NCBI GenBank assembly: GCA_039922875.1
Contig: JBDTDV010000074.1
Location: 1 to 15,289 of the forward strand
Direction: 5' to 3'
DNA length: 15,289 nt
Origin: JBDTDV01 sp039922875
GTDB lineage: Bacteria; Actinomycetota; Actinomycetes; Actinomycetales; Microbacteriaceae
Of this stretch, positions 6,301 to 13,773 are shown in pieces. The notes beneath the pieces are model-generated. The model saw only the letters and a list, made by a program, of their open reading frames with translations, made no database searches and was not told the origin of the DNA. The position numbers and the translations under genes are program-made. How positions within the stretch are numbered: position 1 is the first letter of the stretch; each line of letters starts with the position of its first letter.

Positions 6301-6306
6301 AGTCTA
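6301..6306 (-). promoter_or_regulatory. -10 box for the MarR regulator, leaderless
   Basis: Minus-strand TAGACT fits TANNNT and is seven bases upstream of the ATG at 6293. No recognisable -35 lies 17-18 bp further upstream. The candidate operator at 6340-6354 is about 35 bp upstream, so autoregulation is possible. Confidence 0.45.
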
Positions 6307-6339
6307 TATGGTAGGAGTGATGCATGCTAGGCTCTTTAT

Positions 6340-6354
6340 TCGCTAAGCTAGCGA
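6340..6354. promoter_or_regulatory. Candidate CrtR/MarR operator palindrome
   Basis: TCGCTA-AGC-TAGCGA is a perfect inverted repeat with 6-bp arms and a 3-bp centre in the divergent crtR-idsA intergenic region. MarR proteins usually bind palindromes of 15-20 bp. Two TANNNT hexamers are near it (TAGGCT at 6328-6333 and TAAGCT at 6344-6349 inside it), so binding would block idsA transcription whichever is the true -10. A related GCTAG half lies at 6326-6330. Function is inferred from position and symmetry. Confidence 0.55.
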
Positions 6355-6399
6355 GTATCCATCAGACCTATCGGCGTCCAATCCACGCGTCGAACGCAA

Positions 6400-6408
6400 A
6401 GGAAGAGG
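6400..6408 (+). promoter_or_regulatory. Ribosome binding site of idsA/crtE
   Basis: The purine run AGGAAGAGG ends seven bases before the ATG at 6416. This clear Shine-Dalgarno sequence contrasts with the leaderless-looking genes around it and fixes the start of the first gene of the carotenoid operon. Confidence 0.7.
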
Positions 6409-6415
6409 TGCTGCG

Positions 6416-7486
6416 ATGACCCTGACCCTAGCCAGCGTAGGCAGCGCCGACTGCCTCAGCGCAGTAACAACTCATCTCTCAGCCTTCTTCGACCAGAAGG
6501 AACGTTCTGCAGCGCCATACGGTCGCCACTTTGCGCAGCTGTGGACGGCCGCCCGGGTCGCAACTGAGGGCGGAAAGAAGATCCGGCCCGCCCTCGTGGT
6601 GAACACTCACCGGGCGCTGGCCGGCAGCAATGATCACGACGCCATCGTCGTGGCTACCGCATTCGAGCTCCTGCACACCGCGTTTCTCCTGCACGACGAC
6701 GTGATCGATGAGGATACGGTCCGGCGGGGGCGACCGAATCTCGCTGGACGATTCAGCGAACAGGCCTCCAACCGCGGTGTCGATGAGGCGAGAGCGACCA
6801 CCTGGGGACAAGCTTCGGCAATCCTCGCCGGAGACCTGCTGATCCATTCGGCGCAGAACATGGTCGCCCGGCTGAACCTTCCGCAGCAGCGCCGCATTGC
6901 GCTGCTGGATTTACTGGAGGAGAGCACATTCGTCACGGTGGCCGGCGAACTCGCGGACGTCGCGTTCAGCACGAACGTTGCGGTGCCGGTGTTGTCGCAA
7001 GTATTGGCGATGACTCAGTGGAAGACCGCGCACTACTCGTTCCAGGCTCCATTGCAAGCCGGAGCGATCCTCGCCGGCGCCAGCGCGGAGACGACCTCCT
7101 TGCTGAGCGAGTTCGGTCGCCTCGTCGGTATTGCGTTTCAACTGCGGGACGACATCCTGGGGCTTTTCGGTACCGGGCAGGCGATCGGCAAAAGCGTGGT
7201 CAGTGACCTGCGGGAAGGCAAGTTGACGCCGTTGATGTTCCACGCCCAACAGATCTCCAGCACGAATGAGCTGCGCGACATCATCGCACAGGAGAACATC
7301 ACCGACGCCGACGCTGAGCGGGTACGCCACCTGGTAGAGCTCAGCGGAGCTCGGGCGTTCATTGAGAATCTTACGAACGACTATGCTCAGGCCGCGGTTG
7401 ACGTGATCCAATCGGCGGCCATCCCAGCGACCCTGCGAGCGCAATTGCGCGACGTCGCCCAGACGGCGCGTGATCGAACCTCGTGA
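6416..7486 (+). CDS. crtE: Geranylgeranyl diphosphate synthase (polyprenyl synthetase)
   Basis: The 356-residue trans-isoprenyl diphosphate synthase elongates allylic diphosphates with IPP to GGPP, the C20 precursor for phytoene. It carries GGKKIRPAL (53-61), the first Asp-rich motif DDVID (Asp94, Asp95, Asp98) in LLHDDVIDEDTVRRGRPN, and the second region FQLRDDILG (241-249, Asp245/246), followed by GKSVVSDLREGKLTPL (258-273). These are the Mg-diphosphate and IPP binding elements. It is cytoplasmic. It is the first gene of the carotenoid operon, preceded by a strong ribosome binding site and a palindrome likely bound by the divergent MarR protein. Its own stop is 13 bp before the chosen crtB start. 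In the Corynebacterium literature homologues are called crtE or idsA. Chain length is inferred from context; the DMAPP/IPP supply genes are not in the window. Confidence 0.93.
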   Translation: MTLTLASVGSADCLSAVTTHLSAFFDQKERSAAPYGRHFAQLWTAARVATEGGKKIRPALVVNTHRALAGSNDHDAIVVATAFELLHTAFLLHDDVIDEDTVRRGRPNLAGRFSEQASNRGVDEARATTWGQASAILAGDLLIHSAQNMVARLNLPQQRRIALLDLLEESTFVTVAGELADVAFSTNVAVPVLSQVLAMTQWKTAHYSFQAPLQAGAILAGASAETTSLLSEFGRLVGIAFQLRDDILGLFGTGQAIGKSVVSDLREGKLTPLMFHAQQISSTNELRDIIAQENITDADAERVRHLVELSGARAFIENLTNDYAQAAVDVIQSAAIPATLRAQLRDVAQTARDRTS

Positions 7487-7499
7487 CGAATTGAAAACC

Positions 7500-8396
7500 A
7501 TGACGAATCCTAAAGCGGCCGTTGCAAGCGATCTAGCCTGCTATACCCGAGCGGCACAGCGAAGTTCGGCCCGGGTCATCCGCGAATATTCGACGTCGTT
7601 TCATCTTGCCACTCGGCTTCTGGATAAGCCCCTGCGATGCCACGTGGAGAATCTGTTCGGGTTAGTTCGCGTCGCCGATGAAATTGTGGACGGTGCAGCG
7701 TTCGAGGCGGGACTCGACCTTGTCGCGCAACGCGGCGCACTCGACGCGCTGGAGGCGGAGACGATCCGCGCGCTTGATTCGGGCTACAGCACGAACCTGA
7801 TTGTGCATTCCTTCGCCGTCACCTCCCGCGCTGCCGGCATCGGCACGGAGCTGACTGAGCCGTTCTTCGCCTCTATGCGTCGGGACCTGAGCCCGGACGA
7901 ATTCACGCCGGACGAGGTACGTGACTACATCTATGGTTCCGCCGAGGTCGTCGGTCTGATGTGCTTGTGCGTCTTTCTCGCTGATTGCCCGCCTGAGGAC
8001 GATGTCCGGCGCCGGTTGGAGCTCGGTGCCCGCCGGCTTGGGGCGGCATTCCAGAAGATCAATTTCCTGCGCGATCTCTCAACCGACTGGGAACGGCTGG
8101 GACGCAACTATTTTCCTGGTACCACACCCGGCAACCTCACCGAACACCGGAAACGTGATCTCGTGGCCGATATCGACGCTGACCTCAGCGCGGCGGATGC
8201 CGTGATCCCGGAACTACCACGCGGATGCCGCACCGCTGTCTCGGCAGCCCACGGCTTGTTCAGCGCCCTGAACCAACGCCTCAGGTCGACGCCTGCCGCG
8301 GAACTGATGCACGCCCGCAACCGCGTCCCCAATCCGGCCAAATTTGCGATCCTGGTACGGGCAAAGGTCGGCCGGCCGGTGCGGAGAAGGGCGTGA
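7500..8396 (+). CDS. crtB: Phytoene synthase
   Basis: The 298-residue squalene/phytoene synthase condenses two GGPP to 15-cis-phytoene, the committed step of carotenoid synthesis. Both Asp-rich motifs are intact: ADEIVD (Asp60, Asp64) within GLVRVADEIVDG, and DLSTD (Asp192, Asp196) in INFLRDLSTDWERLGRNYFP. YSTSFHLATRLL (30-41) and YIYGSAEVVGLM (143-154) are also typical. The ATG at 7500 is chosen because homology-like sequence starts soon after it. An in-frame GTG at 7470 would overlap crtE by 17 bp and add ten residues; neither start has a strong Shine-Dalgarno. The stop overlaps the crtI start in GTGA, so translation is probably coupled. The protein is expected at the membrane surface. Confidence 0.93.
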   Translation: MTNPKAAVASDLACYTRAAQRSSARVIREYSTSFHLATRLLDKPLRCHVENLFGLVRVADEIVDGAAFEAGLDLVAQRGALDALEAETIRALDSGYSTNLIVHSFAVTSRAAGIGTELTEPFFASMRRDLSPDEFTPDEVRDYIYGSAEVVGLMCLCVFLADCPPEDDVRRRLELGARRLGAAFQKINFLRDLSTDWERLGRNYFPGTTPGNLTEHRKRDLVADIDADLSAADAVIPELPRGCRTAVSAAHGLFSALNQRLRSTPAAELMHARNRVPNPAKFAILVRAKVGRPVRRRA

Positions 8397-9967
8397 CCCG
8401 CGGCGGGCCCAAGGTCGCCGTTGTCATCGGTGGCGGTATCGCGGGCATCGCCTCTGCTGCGCTTCTTGGACGGGAAGGCTTCGACGTCACCCTGATCGAA
8501 GCCCGCGCTGAACTGGGCGGTCGAGTGGGAAGCTGGGCGTGTGCGGGTTTCCGATTCGACACCGGCCCTTCCTGGTATCTGATGCCCGAGGTTTTCGACC
8601 ATTTCTACCATCTGCTTGGCACATCGGCGGCGCAGCAACTTACGCTGACCAGGCTCGACCCCGGGTACCGGGTCTTCTTCCAGAATCATGCCGAGCCAAT
8701 TGACGTCGTCGCCGACCGGGCGGCGAATCTCGACAGGTTCGAACAGATCGAGGTTGGCGCAGGCAGTGCCCTCGACCGGTATCTCACTTCCGCGAAAGAC
8801 ACCTACCGCATCGCTCTGCGCCGTTTTCTCTACGCCACCTACGCGTCGTATCGATCGCTTCTGGCGCCAGAGGTGTTCAGACGAGCCGGCCGATTGGCGC
8901 GCCTGCTGATGCAACCGCTGGACCGCTTCATCCGACGATATGTGACCGACAAACGGTTGCAACAGCTTTTGGGATATCCGGCGGTGTTCCTCGGTTCGGC
9001 TCCATCGATGACGCCGAGCATGTATCACCTGATGAGCCATCTGGATTTGGAGGGCGGCGTCTACTATCCAGAGGGCGGCTTCATCGCAATCATCCAGAGC
9101 CTGAACCGGCTAGCCCACCAGGAGGGCGTGCGGATCGAGCTTCAGTCCCAAGTGACCGCGATCACGACCGTAAGGCAGGGCGCGCGCGCGACCGTTACCG
9201 GCGTCGACGTCATCGATGCGGACGGAACCAAGCGTCACCGCGCGGCCGACATCGTCGTCTCGGCAGCCGATCTACACCACACCGAGACTGCACTGCTGCC
9301 CGAGGACCTGCGCAGCTATCCGGAGCAATGGTGGTCTGCTCGAGTCGCCGGCCCCGGCGCTGTCCTCGTGTTCCTCGGCGTCCGCGGCGGTCTGCCGGAG
9401 CTCGCGCACCACACACTGTTCTTCACGGAGGACTGGGACGAGAACTTCGAGCGCATCTTCACCGTCCCGACCGCCATTCCGAATCCCGCATCGATCTATG
9501 TCTGCCGGCCCAGCGCCACCGATCCGTGCGTAGCACCCGCCGGGGATGAGAACCTCTTCATCCTCGTACCGGTGCCCGCCGATCCGACCATCGGCGGCGG
9601 CGGCCTGCGCGGCGCAGGAGACACCCTCGTCGAGGCGGCCGCTGACCAGGCGATCAGGCAGATCGCCACCTGGGCGCGGATTCCAGACCTGGCTGATCGC
9701 ATCGTGGTGCGCCGAACCCTCGGTCCGGCAGATTTCGCACGAGACTTCCACTCCTGGCGGGGCAGCGCGCTCGGTCCGGCCCACACCCTGCGGCAGAGTG
9801 CATTCTTACGGGGCAAGAACGTTTCGGCCAAGGTCGATGGCCTGTATTTCGCCGGCGGCACCAGCGTGCCGGGGATTGGCTTGCCCATGTGCCTGATCAG
9901 CGCGGAACTCGTCATCAAGAGGCTGCGCGGCGACACCGGCGCGAGCGCGCTACCGGAGCCGTTATGA
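8393..9967 (+). CDS. crtI: Phytoene desaturase (lycopene-forming)
   Basis: The 524-residue CrtI-type FAD-dependent desaturase converts phytoene to lycopene. It shows the dinucleotide-binding motif VVIGGGIAGIASAALLGREGFDVTLIEA in residues 10-37 with Glu36, the DTGPSWYLMPEVF substrate region (56-68), and the C-terminal CrtI signature LYFAGGTSVPGIGLPMCLISAE near 484-505. Length is usual for bacterial CrtI. The frame is open upstream to 8225, but the GTG at 8393 begins the Rossmann domain, overlaps the crtB stop by four bases (GTGA), and has GGAGAAGG just upstream. The stop overlaps the crtYe start in ATGA. The number of desaturation steps cannot be read directly; lycopene is inferred from the downstream lycopene elongase and cyclase genes. 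Confidence 0.93.
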   Translation: MTRGGPKVAVVIGGGIAGIASAALLGREGFDVTLIEARAELGGRVGSWACAGFRFDTGPSWYLMPEVFDHFYHLLGTSAAQQLTLTRLDPGYRVFFQNHAEPIDVVADRAANLDRFEQIEVGAGSALDRYLTSAKDTYRIALRRFLYATYASYRSLLAPEVFRRAGRLARLLMQPLDRFIRRYVTDKRLQQLLGYPAVFLGSAPSMTPSMYHLMSHLDLEGGVYYPEGGFIAIIQSLNRLAHQEGVRIELQSQVTAITTVRQGARATVTGVDVIDADGTKRHRAADIVVSAADLHHTETALLPEDLRSYPEQWWSARVAGPGAVLVFLGVRGGLPELAHHTLFFTEDWDENFERIFTVPTAIPNPASIYVCRPSATDPCVAPAGDENLFILVPVPADPTIGGGGLRGAGDTLVEAAADQAIRQIATWARIPDLADRIVVRRTLGPADFARDFHSWRGSALGPAHTLRQSAFLRGKNVSAKVDGLYFAGGTSVPGIGLPMCLISAELVIKRLRGDTGASALPEPL

Positions 9968-10293
9968 GGGTCATCTATCTTCTGATCCTGTTGACCTCGA
10001 TCGGCTGCATGATGTTGTTGGACCACCGCTACCGGCTGTTCTTCTGGAAAGATGCCATCCGGGCGGCTCTCGTGCTGACACTGGGAGTGGTGTTCTTCCT
10101 CTCCTGGGATCTCCTGGGCATCGGTCTCGGCATCTTTTCCCGCGGCGAGACACCCTACATGGTCGGCCTTCTGCTCGGTCCTGAGCTTCCAGTGGAGGAG
10201 CCGATCTTCCTCGGATTCCTCTGTTATCTCATCATGGTGCTGCTCGCCGGAACCGACCGGATTCTCGCGCGGCGCAGGAGACGCTTCCGATGA
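9964..10293 (+). CDS. crtYe: C50 carotenoid cyclase subunit (lycopene cyclase domain, CrtYe-like)
   Basis: This small membrane protein of 109 residues has about three transmembrane segments (3-19, 33-53, 80-97) and the conserved PELPVEEPIFLGF motif (73-85) of the heterodimeric CrtYc/CrtYe lycopene cyclase family. It ends in a very basic tail (LARRRRRFR). With CrtYf it should form the enzyme that cyclises the ends of the C50 intermediate. The start ATG overlaps the crtI stop (ATGA), and its stop overlaps the crtYf start (ATGA), so the two subunits are probably made in equal amounts. Ring type (epsilon as in decaprenoxanthin, gamma as in sarcinaxanthin, or beta as in C.p.450) is not evident from sequence. 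Confidence 0.88.
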   Translation: MRVIYLLILLTSIGCMMLLDHRYRLFFWKDAIRAALVLTLGVVFFLSWDLLGIGLGIFSRGETPYMVGLLLGPELPVEEPIFLGFLCYLIMVLLAGTDRILARRRRRFR

Positions 10294-10616
10294 GCTATCT
10301 GTGGCTCAGTCTGCTCTTCCTCACCATCGCTGCCGGGGTTCTTGCAACGGCATTACTGTCTCGCCGCGGCACCCGACAGCTATTGGCCCGATGGTTCGCC
10401 CCCATCATCGCAGCCGGCCTGGTTGTGCTGACCCTGACCGCGCTCTTCGACAATGTGATGATCCAAGCCGGCCTGATGACCTACGCCGCGAGCACCCTCT
10501 CCGGTCTTCACATCGGATTAGCGCCACTGGAAGATTTCGCATACCCACTGGCCGGGCTGATGCTTCTCCCCGCGCTGTGGCTTCTTTTCGGCAGCCGAGG
10601 CAGCCGTGACCGGTAA
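10290..10616 (+). CDS. crtYf: C50 carotenoid cyclase subunit (lycopene cyclase domain, CrtYf-like)
   Basis: The second cyclase subunit has 108 residues with three hydrophobic segments (4-23, 37-52, 86-100). The family motif is visible as ALFDNVMIQAGLMTY (51-65) and IGLAPLEDFAYPLAG (75-89); the LEDFAYP block is characteristic of CrtYd/CrtYf proteins. It is paired with the preceding subunit by a four-base ATGA overlap and overlaps the next gene, crtEb, by 11 bases. It acts in the membrane on the C50 carotenoid after prenyl addition. Confidence 0.88.
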   Translation: MSYLWLSLLFLTIAAGVLATALLSRRGTRQLLARWFAPIIAAGLVVLTLTALFDNVMIQAGLMTYAASTLSGLHIGLAPLEDFAYPLAGLMLLPALWLLFGSRGSRDR

Positions 10617-11490
10617 CCGCTTCGGTCGAACCGCCAGGCAGTTGCTCATTGCCTCGCGGCCGGTGAGTTGGATCAACACCGCCTTCCCGTTTGCAGCCGC
10701 CTACTACCTGAGCGCACACGAGCTTGACGTTGCGCTGGTCGTGGGATCGATCTTCTTCCTCGTGCCATACAATCTGGCGCTGTACGGGGTCAACGACGTA
10801 TTCGACTTTCAATCCGATCTTGCCAACCCGCGCAAAGGAGGGCTGGAGGGTGCGGTGCTAGAGCGCAGCGCGCACCGCGTGACGCTAGCTGCCGCGGTGC
10901 TGACGGTCTCCCCTTTCGTCATCGCCCTGGTTCTGCTGGGCACTGCGCTCTCCTGGCTCATCCTCGCCCTCAGCCTGTTCGCCGTGGCCGCGTACTCGGT
11001 TCCGGGCCTACGGTTCAAGGAGAAGCCGTTTCTGGACTCGATAACCTCCAGCACGCACTTCGTCAGCCCGGCGGTGTACGGGCTCGCATTGGCCGGTACC
11101 CGGCTCACGCCGGCGCTGGTGGCTCTGCTGGTCGGTTTCTTTCTGTGGGGAATCGCCAGCCACGCGTTCGGGGCCGTGCAGGACGTGCTGCCCGACCGGG
11201 CAGGCGGCATCCGTTCCATCGCCACCGTCATGGGAGCCGGCTGGACGGTCCGCTTCGCGATCGGCACCTGGATTGCTGCTGGAATCCTGATGATTTTCAC
11301 CACCTGGCCAGGACCGCTGGCCGGCATCATGGTACTGCCATACATCGTGAGCGCGATTCCGTTCCGGTCGGTGGCGGATGCGGACTCCGAACAGGCCAAC
11401 CGCGGCTGGCGCCGATTCATCTGGCTGAACTATGCGGTTGGCTTCTTCGTCACTATATTGCTGATCGTCTATTTACGGCTGAGGAGCTAG
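10606..11490 (+). CDS. crtEb: Lycopene elongase (UbiA-family prenyltransferase)
   Basis: This 294-residue integral membrane prenyltransferase adds C5 dimethylallyl units to both ends of lycopene, giving C45 and then C50 (flavuxanthin-type) products. It has the UbiA first Asp-rich motif NDVFDFQSD (63-71) and the second motif QDVLPDRAGGIRSIAT (192-207, Asp193/Asp197), with about eight hydrophobic helices between and around them. This gene is what marks the cluster as C50 rather than C40. Its GTG start lies inside crtYf (11-bp overlap), and it ends 7 bp before the MMPL gene. The order crtYe-crtYf-crtEb is the same as in C. glutamicum. Confidence 0.92.
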   Translation: MTGNRFGRTARQLLIASRPVSWINTAFPFAAAYYLSAHELDVALVVGSIFFLVPYNLALYGVNDVFDFQSDLANPRKGGLEGAVLERSAHRVTLAAAVLTVSPFVIALVLLGTALSWLILALSLFAVAAYSVPGLRFKEKPFLDSITSSTHFVSPAVYGLALAGTRLTPALVALLVGFFLWGIASHAFGAVQDVLPDRAGGIRSIATVMGAGWTVRFAIGTWIAAGILMIFTTWPGPLAGIMVLPYIVSAIPFRSVADADSEQANRGWRRFIWLNYAVGFFVTILLIVYLRLRS

Positions 11491-11497
11491 CCCGTTC

Positions 11498-13684
11498 ATG
11501 TCCCACGCATCGCACACCCACGATTGGACGCCGCCGCGCCGGTTGCGTATCGTCTTGCCCGCCGTCCTGCTGGTGATCTGGCTTGCCGCGGCGGCCTTCG
11601 GCGGGCCGACCTTCGGCAAGCTCTCTGCGGTCTCCAGCAATGATCAGGCCTCCTTCTTACCGGCCAGCGCACAGTCCACCGAGGTAAATGACTGGCAACA
11701 GAAATTCATCGGTTCCACAGAGATCCCTGCGATAGTCGTCATCGCTTCTAAGACACCGATCAGCCCAAGCCAGCTCGGTGAGTACGCTAAACTCGGCGAG
11801 CGCCTCGGTGCGGTCGACGGGGTGCAGCGACCACAGGCACCTGCCACGACGTCGGTAGCCGGACCGATCCCGGCTGAGGATGGTAAGGCAGTCGAGTTCA
11901 TCGTGCCGGTCTCTGACACTGACAACGTCAAGGAGGTTGTCGCCGACCTGCGCGAGGTCGTCGACGGCTCTGTCCCGGCGTCAGCCTCGGCGTACGTAAC
12001 CGGTCCGGCGGGCTTGACGGCTGACCTGGTCAGCGCGTTCGGCGGAATCGACGGCATCCTGCTGCTGGTGGCTGGCGGCGCCGTGTTTCTCATTCTGTTG
12101 CTGGTCTATCGATCGATCGTGTTGCCGATCTTGGTGCTGCTCACCTCGATCTTTGCGCTGACCGCCGCCATCCTGCTGGTGTACGCGTTCGCCAGCTGGG
12201 GCTGGATCTCGCTGAGTGGTCAGAGCCAGGGAATTCTCTCGATCCTGGTGATCGGAGCAGCCACCGATTATTCTTTGCTGCTGGTCGCCCGTTACCGGGA
12301 GGCGCTTCGACAGGTTCCGTCGAGATGGGCGGCGGTCGGCCGGGCTTGGCGGGCAGCGCTGGAACCGATCGTCGCCTCCGGGGCCACGGTGATCATCGCC
12401 CTGCTCTGCCTGTTGTTCTCCGATCTGAACTCGAACAAGAGCCTCGGTCCGATCGCGGCGATCGGAATCGTGTTCGCTCTGCTGGCCGTACTCACGCTGT
12501 TGCCCGTCCTACTGGTTCTGTTCGGCCGCGTCGCCTTCTGGCCGTTCGGGCCGAAGTACGCGCCAGCTGCCTCCGAAACTCCTGGCCACGACGAAGCGGG
12601 CACTGAGCCGGTCAAGGGGCTGGAGGGAATCCATGGCCTATGGCAGCGGGTCGGCAGCGCTATCTCGCACCGCCCGCGACTCATCTGGGTCCTTTCGCTG
12701 GTACTCCTGGGCGCTTGCGCACTCGGCGTGCTGCAGTTGCGGGCTAATGGCGTGCCGCAGACCGACGTCGTGCTCAGCCAGTCCGATGCCGTCGACGGTC
12801 AGAAAGTCGCCGCAGAGCACTTCCCGAGCGGAGCCGGCAGCCCGGTCGTCATCATCACCGATCAGGCCGAAGCGGATGCGACGCTGTCGGCGGTCAAACA
12901 GAGCGACGGCATCGACTCGGCCACCGTCTACATCGGCAATACCCGGCCGGACGCGGGAGCCCCGCCGGTGGTCAAGGATGGCAAAGTCCTCATCAACGCG
13001 GTGCTTTCCTCCGAGGCGGACTCTGAGGCCGCCGAACAGGTAGTGCGAACGCTGCGCACCGACCTGCCGAAAACCGACCCTGGCGTACTGGTGGGTGGGG
13101 TGTCGGCCATCGCGTTGGACACCAACACCACCGCGCAAAGCGACCTGGTGAAGATCATTCCGATTGTGCTGGTCGTCATCCTGATCATTCTGATGCTCTT
13201 GTTACGCGCGATCGTGGCTCCGGTGCTGCTGATCCTGAGCGTGGTGCTCTCGTATGCGTCTGCGCTGGGCGTCTCGGCGCTCGTCTTCAATCATGTCTTC
13301 GGGTTCCCCGGGGCGGATGCGGCTGTTCCGTTGTTCGGGTTCGTGTTCCTGGTCGCTCTCGGGGTGGACTACAACATCTTCTTGATGACCCGGGTGCGCG
13401 AGGAGTCGCTCCGGATCGGAACCAGACCAGGAATTCTGCGCGGCCTTGGCATGACCGGCAGCGTGATCACCTCCGCGGGGGTTGTTCTGGCCGCCACCTT
13501 CGCCGCTCTCTCGGTCATCCCGATCCTCTTCCTCGTGCAGATCGCATTCATTGTGGCGTTCGGGGTGTTGCTCGACACGGTGATCGTGCGCTCCTTACTC
13601 GTGCCGGCAGCGGCGTACGACATCGGCGGCGCAATCTGGTGGCCGTCGAAGCTTTGGAGATTCGGTGATAAAGAGCTCCGCTGA
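11498..13684 (+). CDS. MMPL-family (RND superfamily) transporter
   Basis: The 728-residue MMPL protein is predicted to have about 12 transmembrane helices in two halves. Each half has an N-terminal helix (about 16-34 and 393-411), an extracytoplasmic loop domain, and a five-helix bundle. The proton-relay Asp-Tyr pairs are present as GAATDYSLLLVARYRE (about 251-266) and ALGVDYNIFLMTRVRE (about 620-635). A hydrophilic loop near 350-390 links the halves. The gene starts 7 bp after crtEb with GAGGAG upstream, so it is in the carotenoid operon. In C. glutamicum an MMPL gene sits between crtE and crtB; here it is last. A role in moving the C50 carotenoid or a lipid across the membrane is possible but unproven. 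The cargo cannot be read from the sequence. Confidence 0.9.
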   Translation: MSHASHTHDWTPPRRLRIVLPAVLLVIWLAAAAFGGPTFGKLSAVSSNDQASFLPASAQSTEVNDWQQKFIGSTEIPAIVVIASKTPISPSQLGEYAKLGERLGAVDGVQRPQAPATTSVAGPIPAEDGKAVEFIVPVSDTDNVKEVVADLREVVDGSVPASASAYVTGPAGLTADLVSAFGGIDGILLLVAGGAVFLILLLVYRSIVLPILVLLTSIFALTAAILLVYAFASWGWISLSGQSQGILSILVIGAATDYSLLLVARYREALRQVPSRWAAVGRAWRAALEPIVASGATVIIALLCLLFSDLNSNKSLGPIAAIGIVFALLAVLTLLPVLLVLFGRVAFWPFGPKYAPAASETPGHDEAGTEPVKGLEGIHGLWQRVGSAISHRPRLIWVLSLVLLGACALGVLQLRANGVPQTDVVLSQSDAVDGQKVAAEHFPSGAGSPVVIITDQAEADATLSAVKQSDGIDSATVYIGNTRPDAGAPPVVKDGKVLINAVLSSEADSEAAEQVVRTLRTDLPKTDPGVLVGGVSAIALDTNTTAQSDLVKIIPIVLVVILIILMLLLRAIVAPVLLILSVVLSYASALGVSALVFNHVFGFPGADAAVPLFGFVFLVALGVDYNIFLMTRVREESLRIGTRPGILRGLGMTGSVITSAGVVLAATFAALSVIPILFLVQIAFIVAFGVLLDTVIVRSLLVPAAAYDIGGAIWWPSKLWRFGDKELR

Positions 13685-13699
13685 GCAAGCGGCACGCGG

Positions 13700-13727
13700 T
13701 GACGGGCACGGTGCTGCGCGCCCGTCA
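13700..13727. terminator. Putative terminator hairpin of the carotenoid operon
   Basis: TGACGGGC at 13700-13707 pairs perfectly with GCCCGTCA at 13720-13727 around a 12-nt loop, beginning 15 bp after the MMPL stop codon. No U-tract follows, as is frequent in high-GC actinobacteria. It would separate the carotenoid operon from radA. Confidence 0.55.
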
Positions 13728-13744
13728 GTGTCGGACCCCGCAGC

Positions 13745-13767
13745 TACAGTTGAGACGAATCGGGAGG
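13745..13767 (+). promoter_or_regulatory. Candidate -10 box and ribosome binding site of radA
   Basis: TACAGT at 13745-13750 fits TANNNT. GGGAGG at 13762-13767 is six bases before the GTG at 13774 and fixes that start. A clear -35 is not seen. Together with the upstream hairpin this suggests radA is transcribed separately from the carotenoid operon. Confidence 0.5.
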
Positions 13768-13773
13768 CGCCAA

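Noticed and set aside
7470..7499. GTG start for crtB overlapping crtE
   Set aside because: The ten extra residues (MIEPRDELKT) do not look like phytoene synthase, and there is no Shine-Dalgarno. It cannot be fully excluded because neighbouring genes also overlap.
8108..9040. 310-residue open frame antisense to crtB/crtI on the minus strand
   Set aside because: It spans the end of crtB and the start of crtI, both clearly coding on the plus strand. It shows no domain, start signal or family-like sequence.
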